From positions 62,001 to 126,000 of the forward strand of contig NZ_JACOPW010000010.1 of NCBI RefSeq assembly GCF_015461845.1: 64,000 nt of DNA. Direction: 5' to 3'. The position numbers were made by a program, and so were the translations under genes. The DNA is from Pseudomonas mucoides. Lineage in GTDB: Bacteria; Pseudomonadota; Gammaproteobacteria; Pseudomonadales; Pseudomonadaceae. Under the pieces are notes generated by a model, which saw only the letters and a list, made by a program, of their open reading frames with translations, had not been told where the DNA came from and made no database searches. This document shows positions 59,166 to 64,000 of this stretch, in pieces (positions within the stretch are counted from its first letter, which is position 1; every line of letters begins with the position of its first letter).

Positions 59166-60818
59166 TTGTCTCTGGCAAAAACCTTTGAATCTGCAGTGAA
59201 CCTGGGCGCTCTTACTGAAGCCTGGTTGCGCACAATCAAGCCTCTGCTGAAGACCCAACTTTTCGAACTCGGGGTGAAGGCCAAGCTCAACAACGCTGCC
59301 TCGGTAATGGCCCCGGGAGCTTTAGTCGCGAATGTCGTTCGTCAATCAGGTATCAGCTGGAGCGAGAAGCCAATTCGTGTCCTTCTGCTGGGATCAGATC
59401 CTCTCATAAGATTCGATAAGTCCAAGTGGGCTAGCTTGGCTGGCGAATTTCTTGGAGCTCCAGGAGCTGTGGAGATCATCTATACCCTGGATGAGAATGC
59501 GGACTCCGAATTCTCAAAGCTTGCGACAGCGCTCAACCTTCCCGCATGTAGCGTATTGACCCACGGGGAAGCAGTCGAGAGCGGCTTTTCGAAGGTCGAC
59601 TTGGCAATTTGGGTTCACCCTGCCGCAGAGTCAGCAGACGAGACTGAGGCTCTGAATACCTCCACTGCGATGTCGCTGTCCACCAAGCAAGGTGTTCCTG
59701 TTTATTCGGCCTCATTTAACGAGGTCGACCTCCACACACAGAATTTCCTGATTCAACATCACTCTGTGCAGTTGCAGCCACTTGGCGGGACGATTGCTCG
59801 TGGGGCCCCATCCATCAACCGGTACGGCATTTCTACCTTCGGTTTAGGGGTAGAGGGTGGGTGGGGTGCAATATTGGCAAAAGTTGAGCCGGCGCAGCAG
59901 CTCGGCGATCCAGGCGAGGCCGCTCTTGTACGCACGGCGATGAGACTCGTATGTGCAGAAGGAGCACTCCATACGTCATGGAGCCTGGGCCAGCGCATAA
60001 ACGGTGTTGCCTTCAACCGGATCATCCCGTTGGGATTGCTTGGCAACATGGCCATCGACCCTTCAACTGGTCATGTCTTCCAAAAAAATGAAGACTCACG
60101 TGATCTCCGCGTTGTCGGCCATCTATGGGACAGCGAGCTTAGGCTGATGCCTAGCTCCAAGCGTGAGCTGTTGCTGTGGGCATGTCGAATTAAGCTGGCA
60201 TTTCAAACAGAGCTGCCAAAAGAAGATTCCCGGCGCAAAGAGGCAATAGCCTCCCTTGAGCAGGGTTTTAATGACGGAATTGTCGAAGCTGCTGTAGCGC
60301 TGGCTCGGTGCTATGAGTCATCAAAAGCTGATGGAAGCGATGTAACGGCACATCTTTGGCAAAGCAAGGCTGGGGCCCGGCACCCATTGAGCTCTTACGG
60401 CTTGGCCTATGAGGCTTTGGGGGCTGGAGACTTAGCCGCCGTTGAGCGATATCTGCGAATCGCTGTCGCGTTCGGATACCCGATTGCGATGACAGACCTC
60501 GGGAAGATGCTCTGTGAAAGTAAGCGAGTAGACGAGGGTCTGGCTCTCTTGAACGAAGCTGCCTCTCGCAAGGATCCTGAAGCCAATTACGAGCTTGGAG
60601 AATTGTCTGCCAAAGGTGGTGACCTGCAAGGCGCCCTGGAATTCCTTCGCGCGGCATGGATCTATGGTCATGTCGACGCAGCAGCCCTTGCGCGGCAAGT
60701 AGCCGATTACATGCTTGAGCACGGAATTGGAAAGCGCTCGTTAATCAAGCGCGAAGCGAAGGAAATCGCCGCATTCCAAAAGAAGCTCGACACCCGCCTG
60801 GTGGCCAATGCTACCTAG
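59166..60818 (+). CDS. large protein with C-terminal Sel1/TPR repeats
   Basis: This encodes 550 residues from TTG 59166. An alpha/beta N-terminal domain (IRVLLLGSDPLI...VEIIYTLD...DLAIWVHPA) is followed by Sel1-like helices from about residue 355 (AAVALARCYESS, LSSYGLAYEALGAGD, AMTDLGKMLCES, ANYELGELSAKGGD). The N-terminal part recalls the MSS51-type C-terminal domain, but weakly. ATTGGGGTATCC upstream resembles the second half of element A. It overlaps the next gene. Confidence 0.6.
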   Translation: MSLAKTFESAVNLGALTEAWLRTIKPLLKTQLFELGVKAKLNNAASVMAPGALVANVVRQSGISWSEKPIRVLLLGSDPLIRFDKSKWASLAGEFLGAPGAVEIIYTLDENADSEFSKLATALNLPACSVLTHGEAVESGFSKVDLAIWVHPAAESADETEALNTSTAMSLSTKQGVPVYSASFNEVDLHTQNFLIQHHSVQLQPLGGTIARGAPSINRYGISTFGLGVEGGWGAILAKVEPAQQLGDPGEAALVRTAMRLVCAEGALHTSWSLGQRINGVAFNRIIPLGLLGNMAIDPSTGHVFQKNEDSRDLRVVGHLWDSELRLMPSSKRELLLWACRIKLAFQTELPKEDSRRKEAIASLEQGFNDGIVEAAVALARCYESSKADGSDVTAHLWQSKAGARHPLSSYGLAYEALGAGDLAAVERYLRIAVAFGYPIAMTDLGKMLCESKRVDEGLALLNEAASRKDPEANYELGELSAKGGDLQGALEFLRAAWIYGHVDAAALARQVADYMLEHGIGKRSLIKREAKEIAAFQKKLDTRLVANAT

Positions 60819-61425
60819 GATTCGACTGAGTGCCTCAAATTGGGCTGGAAGAATCGCAATATCAGCGATCCTCGCATGGATGCCTTTACATTCTGTGGCA
60901 TCAACGGCTCCAGTTGTGGATTCCAAGCTGATCACTTACGGAGTGTCCGGGCAAACCATCGATCAAATTCAACGATCGATTGCAGAGCATACACCCAGTC
61001 GAAACGGGGGCTCCTACTACGCCGGCGTCACGATATGGAATCTCTCAGCATCCTATGACCTGATTCCCTCCCCACATGGCTGCCTACTCGATAACGGGCA
61101 GGTGTTCTTGAAAATCAGGATTCACCTACCTGTTCTGGAATCGATTCCCAAATCCCCTGGTGTTGAGCAAGAGTGGCGGCGGTTTTACAGCGCCCTCAAT
61201 GCTCATGAAGCATTGCATGCGCAAAACGCCTACCGGGCCGCCACCACGCTGCTGGCAAAAATAAACGGGACACGCACTGATGTGCCCTGTTCTCGCGCCA
61301 AGGTGATAGCTGAGAAGGCTACGGCCGCGCTGATAGAACGGATTTCTGCCTACGACAAAGATCTAGACATTCAAACCCGTCACGGAACTACGCAGGGCGC
61401 TTATTTGAACCCCGTTGTCAGATGA
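60808..61425 (+). CDS. secreted DUF922-type zinc protease-like protein
   Basis: This encodes 205 residues. A signal peptide with basic N-region ends HSVAS (about residue 32). AHEALHAQN is an HExxH zinc site in the context typical of DUF922 predicted secreted proteases; SYYAGVTIWNLSASYDL is the conserved beta part. It may act in the periplasm. The ATG at 60808 lies inside the previous gene. Confidence 0.7.
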   Translation: MLPRIRLSASNWAGRIAISAILAWMPLHSVASTAPVVDSKLITYGVSGQTIDQIQRSIAEHTPSRNGGSYYAGVTIWNLSASYDLIPSPHGCLLDNGQVFLKIRIHLPVLESIPKSPGVEQEWRRFYSALNAHEALHAQNAYRAATTLLAKINGTRTDVPCSRAKVIAEKATAALIERISAYDKDLDIQTRHGTTQGAYLNPVVR

Positions 61426-61467
61426 CCCCCCACAGAATATGAAGCCTAACTGCCTGGAGCATAACCT

Positions 61468-62598
61468 TTGAAGAAAACGTTATTGATGTCTGCTTTGTTG
61501 GTGTTGGCTACTGCTATATCAGGGGTTGCCGCAGCCGCAGACGCTCGTGTTGGAACCTGGAATACAATGCGTCTGGGCAACGGTGACCAGAAAAGTTACC
61601 CAGCTTTAGCAGCAGTCGCCGCCAATGTTGACGTCCTGGCCGTTCAGGAGGTGATGAATGATGAGGGCATCCAATACCTAAAACTGGCACTGGAGCAACG
61701 GACACGTGAGAAGTGGAGCTCGCTGTGCTCAAGCCCTGTAGGCTCGCGCAGTTATAAGGAGCAGTATTGCTTTCTTAGCCGCGATTCGGCAGTTCAATAT
61801 GAAGACGGCGCCGTAAGCTTTTTGGATCGTAAGCATGTGTTCATGCGAGAGCCCTATAGCGCGCGCTTTAAGTCCCTCAGTGACGGCAATACCTTCGCCT
61901 TGGCCACCGTACATATCATTTACGGCAAGTCAGCCGCTGACAGAACCCCAGAGCTGAAAGAGCTCGGTAATTACTGGGAATGGCTCGAGCAGGTATACCC
62001 AGGAGAGCCCATCATGCTGATGGGTGATTTCAACATGCCCCCTTCGGACCCTGCGTTCGAGTCCCTTCGAGCACGTGCTATCCCAATGGTTACAGACGGC
62101 GCAAGCACGTTGTCGAACACAAGCGGTCGGTTTGCCAATCTGTACGACAATGTGTTTGCCAACCAGTCAGCGCGATCGATGATGTCCGGTGTTGGGATCG
62201 TCAATTACCCTGCGATGCTCAAGGTAAGCCATGAGGATGGGCGACGCGCCGTGAGCGATCATGCGCCAGTGTTCTTCCAGCTTGGGAAGGCTAGGCTGGG
62301 GAGTGCTGTCCAGATGGCTTATCCTCAAGGCCCTGCTCAGCTGATGCACCAGGTAGTGAATGCTCCGGCTCGTAATGACTCTGTCTTCACTCCTCTCGCA
62401 TCGACCGGGCTTGGTGCCCTTTCTACCGCTTCGAATACTCAGGTCGGGAGCGTGCACGGTAATAAGAGCTCCCATATCTACCACCTTTCCAGCGGTTGCC
62501 CGTCCTACGGAATGATCTCGGAGAAGAATCTGGTGGTATTTGCTAGTGAAGCCGAAGCGATTACGAGCAACTACAGGAAGGCGGGTAATTGCAAGTAA
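61468..62598 (+). CDS. secreted DNase I-like endonuclease with Ada-like zinc tail
   Basis: This encodes 376 residues from TTG 61468 (GGAG 8 bases upstream). The signal peptide ends GVAAAAD. The endonuclease/exonuclease/phosphatase fold shows TWNTMRL, AVQEVM, LMGDFNMPPSD and SDHAPV. The C-terminus, GNKSSHIYHLSSGCPSY...NYRKAGNC, is the small metal-binding module seen after secreted nucleases and resembling the Ada N-terminal zinc site. It may degrade extracellular DNA or process DNA in the periplasm. Confidence 0.8.
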   Translation: MKKTLLMSALLVLATAISGVAAAADARVGTWNTMRLGNGDQKSYPALAAVAANVDVLAVQEVMNDEGIQYLKLALEQRTREKWSSLCSSPVGSRSYKEQYCFLSRDSAVQYEDGAVSFLDRKHVFMREPYSARFKSLSDGNTFALATVHIIYGKSAADRTPELKELGNYWEWLEQVYPGEPIMLMGDFNMPPSDPAFESLRARAIPMVTDGASTLSNTSGRFANLYDNVFANQSARSMMSGVGIVNYPAMLKVSHEDGRRAVSDHAPVFFQLGKARLGSAVQMAYPQGPAQLMHQVVNAPARNDSVFTPLASTGLGALSTASNTQVGSVHGNKSSHIYHLSSGCPSYGMISEKNLVVFASEAEAITSNYRKAGNCK

Positions 62599-62620
62599 GG
62601 TAAGCAAACGGCATCTTGTC

Positions 62621-62842
62621 ATGAATGACGGTAAATATAAAATGAGAGACCCAATGAAAGCCACAATGCAGCAGGCAACCGAACACAATCAAAACGTACT
62701 GAATGTCCTAACTGAACTTCTTAGTGTACTTCGCGATGCAGATGCCATTATCGGTCGTGACGAAGAAATTTTAGCTTTCGACAGTCACCGCACCCTAGCG
62801 GCAATTCATGGTGACATACACTCTATTTTTTTGGCTCGCTAA
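62621..62842 (+). CDS. small helical protein, unknown
   Basis: This encodes about 73 residues (ATG 62621; ATG 62642 and 62654 are equally possible). Helical, with EHNQNVLNVLTELLSVL. No family recognised. The sequence is A/T-richer than its neighbours. Confidence 0.4.
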   Translation: MNDGKYKMRDPMKATMQQATEHNQNVLNVLTELLSVLRDADAIIGRDEEILAFDSHRTLAAIHGDIHSIFLAR

Positions 62843-62844
62843 GT

Positions 62845-63132
62845 TTGATTGCGGGAGGTGAATATTCTGGCGGGTGGAACGTGTTCTCTCAAACCCAACA
62901 GGATAAGGACTTCTTTCTGCTCAATATTTGCTCCCTGCTCCGTGAATCGGACTTCAATAACGGCTTCCCGCTGATCACAGATGTTTGCACCCTGATCGAA
63001 GGGTTGCCGTGTATGCCACCCGAATACGCTTTGAAGGTCAAAATCGCTCACGATAAAATCTCTCATGCGATGAGAAGTTTTCGCTCGAAAAACAGTGGAG
63101 AGATTGAGGCGGCGATTTTTGACCACGAATGA
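62845..63132 (+). CDS. small unknown protein
   Basis: This encodes 95 residues if TTG 62845 is the start; GGGAGG at 62854 lies after that codon, so the true start is uncertain. No motif recognised. It ends where the repeat-rich region begins. Confidence 0.35.
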   Translation: MIAGGEYSGGWNVFSQTQQDKDFFLLNICSLLRESDFNNGFPLITDVCTLIEGLPCMPPEYALKVKIAHDKISHAMRSFRSKNSGEIEAAIFDHE

Positions 63133-63186
63133 CCACGGAAACAGTCCTGACTGTTGCAAACAAAAACGAGCCTTGCGATCTGTTGG

Positions 63187-63403
63187 CAGCAAACAACATC
63201 GTTCGACACAAGACAACTTATTGCGACACTCGGCATTATAGATTGACACAAAAACGCTGATGAATCGCCCTCTGGAGCAGAGCAACAGCCTGCAGCGCCC
63301 GGAATCACTGGTAGGTTGTGTCAAACTATGTTGTCGTTGCTGTCCGGGTTGATACGTGAGTGGTCAGTGATTTAGGGGCTTTGTGTCAATCTATGTTGAT
63401 GCC
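63187..63403. repeat. Four copies of a TTGTGTCAA(A/T)CTATGTTG repeat, in inverted pairs
   Basis: Minus-strand copies at 63187-63210 (TGTGTCGAACGATGTTG) and 63235-63253 (TTTTGTGTCAATCTATAAT). Plus-strand copies at 63316-63342 (TTGTGTCAAACTATGTTG then TCGTTGCTG) and 63381-63403 (TTGTGTCAATCTATGTTG). The copies at 63187 and 63316 also share the following TTGCTG. Multiple transposase-binding repeats in opposite orientation occur at ends of Tn7/Mu-type transposons, so this may be the junction of two ends. No transposase gene is in the window. Confidence 0.55.
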
Positions 63404-63408
63404 ACCCA

Positions 63409-63540
63409 GTGAACCCGCAAAGCGCGGTCAACGCCCGCTTCACATGCGAAGGCATTGTGCTGGACGAAATCGTCGCCCGAATCGGTTTGAAGATGCGCAG
63501 CAGTGAAATCGTATGTTTAACTGACAACACCGTGTGGTGA
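63409..63540 (+). pseudogene. Short frame, possible gene remnant
   Basis: GTG 63409 opens a 43-codon frame (CEGIVLDEIVARIGLKMRSS in the middle) that starts right after the last repeat. It has no binding site, so it may be the 3' remnant of a gene cut by insertion. Low certainty. Confidence 0.3.
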
Positions 63541-63622
63541 AAAGCCTAAGGTGGCGCAGTGCAGATGTATCGCCACAGCGATGGCGGGATACCCAGCGTT
63601 GTTTGAATACGAGGCCACCGTC

Positions 63623-64000
63623 ATGACGCAATTCATAGCTACTGAACACAAATTGGCTCGCCTATGGGTCGAGGTCTGCGGCAAGAGCTTGGGCATCGAG
63701 CGTGCTGAGGCCGCAGCCATGTATGCAAATCTGTGCGGTTTCCGAACTTGGGATGCAGTTACCAGTGCGATAGGGAACAAGCAGCCCAGTGTTCCAGACG
63801 AGCAACTAGAAGTACCCGAGTTGATGGCTCGACGGGATAGCTACATTGCTGTGATGGTTGATGTCTTTGCGATAAACCCATCGATGGCCGTCCACCTGGC
63901 CGCGAACCTCAGTCCCTCCAGCGGCAAAATGCCTAAGACTATATCAATCAACCGAAGTACTTTGCATTCTCCGCCTGAAGATGAAGGTTTGAGCCTCTAT
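63623..64000 (+). CDS. unknown protein, truncated by window end
   Basis: ATG 63623 opens a frame of 126 codons running to the window edge. It begins MTQFIATEHKLARLW and contains AAMYANLCGFRTWDAV, a short motif also echoed in the protein at 56352 (WGFSNFEAL). Function unknown. GAGG lies about 10 bases before the ATG. Confidence 0.6.
   Translation, partial: MTQFIATEHKLARLWVEVCGKSLGIERAEAAAMYANLCGFRTWDAVTSAIGNKQPSVPDEQLEVPELMARRDSYIAVMVDVFAINPSMAVHLAANLSPSSGKMPKTISINRSTLHSPPEDEGLSLY

Overview
The window is about 56-60% GC by eye, gene-dense and purely accessory. It has no rRNA or tRNA that I can see and no core chromosomal operon. The mix of genes is a type IVb thin-pilus operon, a MOBH/TraI_2-like HD protein, CobT-like and DUF3150-like genes, a SprT-like protease, a HerA/TraD-like ATPase, a Tus-like terminator protein and c-di-GMP proteins. 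Together with frequent GTG/TTG starts, this points to a very large plasmid of a gammaproteobacterium, most likely Pseudomonas. From memory, and unchecked, the large Pseudomonas megaplasmids related to pBT2436 carry pilus and radical SAM loci of this kind.

Layout. 1-8.9 kb: one-direction operon of plasmid housekeeping-type genes (VWA/CobT-like, two small Rmf-like proteins, DUF3150-like, unknowns, a membrane protein). Several are preceded by GC-rich structured leaders, three of which are clearly one family. 9.0-11.5 kb: SprT-like protease, HerA-like ATPase, lipoprotein. 11.6-13.1 kb (minus strand): membrane-anchored HD protein with the MOBH relaxase signature. 13.2-23.1 kb: type IVb pilus operon (PilL-, PilN-, PilO-, PilP-, PilQ-, PilS-, PilR- and PilV-like, plus one extra prepilin). 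23.1-44.9 kb: ten radical SAM proteins with SPASM-like Cys clusters. They sit with a 124-residue putative precursor ending in four Cys-His-(Ser/Gly)-Ala units, a 2OG-Fe(II) oxygenase-like protein, a membrane protein fused to rhodanese-like and PEP-synthase-like domains, and finally a PilT-like ATPase. 44.9-52.1 kb: EAL protein, then AddB-like and AddA-like recombination proteins. 52.1-55.8 kb: a minus-strand operon of an S10/NusE-like ribosomal protein paralogue, a Crp-like regulator, a tail-anchored peptide and a RecB-like nuclease, then a membrane protein and a PilZ protein. 56.3-59.1 kb (minus): unknown protein, Sel1-repeat protein and Tus-like protein. 59.2-63.1 kb: Sel1-repeat protein, DUF922 protease, secreted DNase I-like protein, small unknowns. 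63.1-64 kb: repeats resembling transposon ends, then a truncated gene.

The most exciting candidate is the 23-45 kb locus, which I read as an undescribed RiPP-like or protein-modification system embedded between pilus genes. Its Cys-His repeat peptide is the likely substrate of many radical SAM enzymes, an oxygenase and a phosphohistidine-domain enzyme. Three proteins of the locus share the C-terminal tail LIAVG/LIAVAG. A recurring promoter-like element (TGGGGCAGT...CCACTATTAGGGTAT) sits in front of at least five operons across the window and suggests a shared control circuit. The plasmid S10/NusE paralogue with a Crp-like partner, and the plasmid Tus-like protein, are further unusual finds. 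All functional statements rest on motif reading by eye; no database search was possible.
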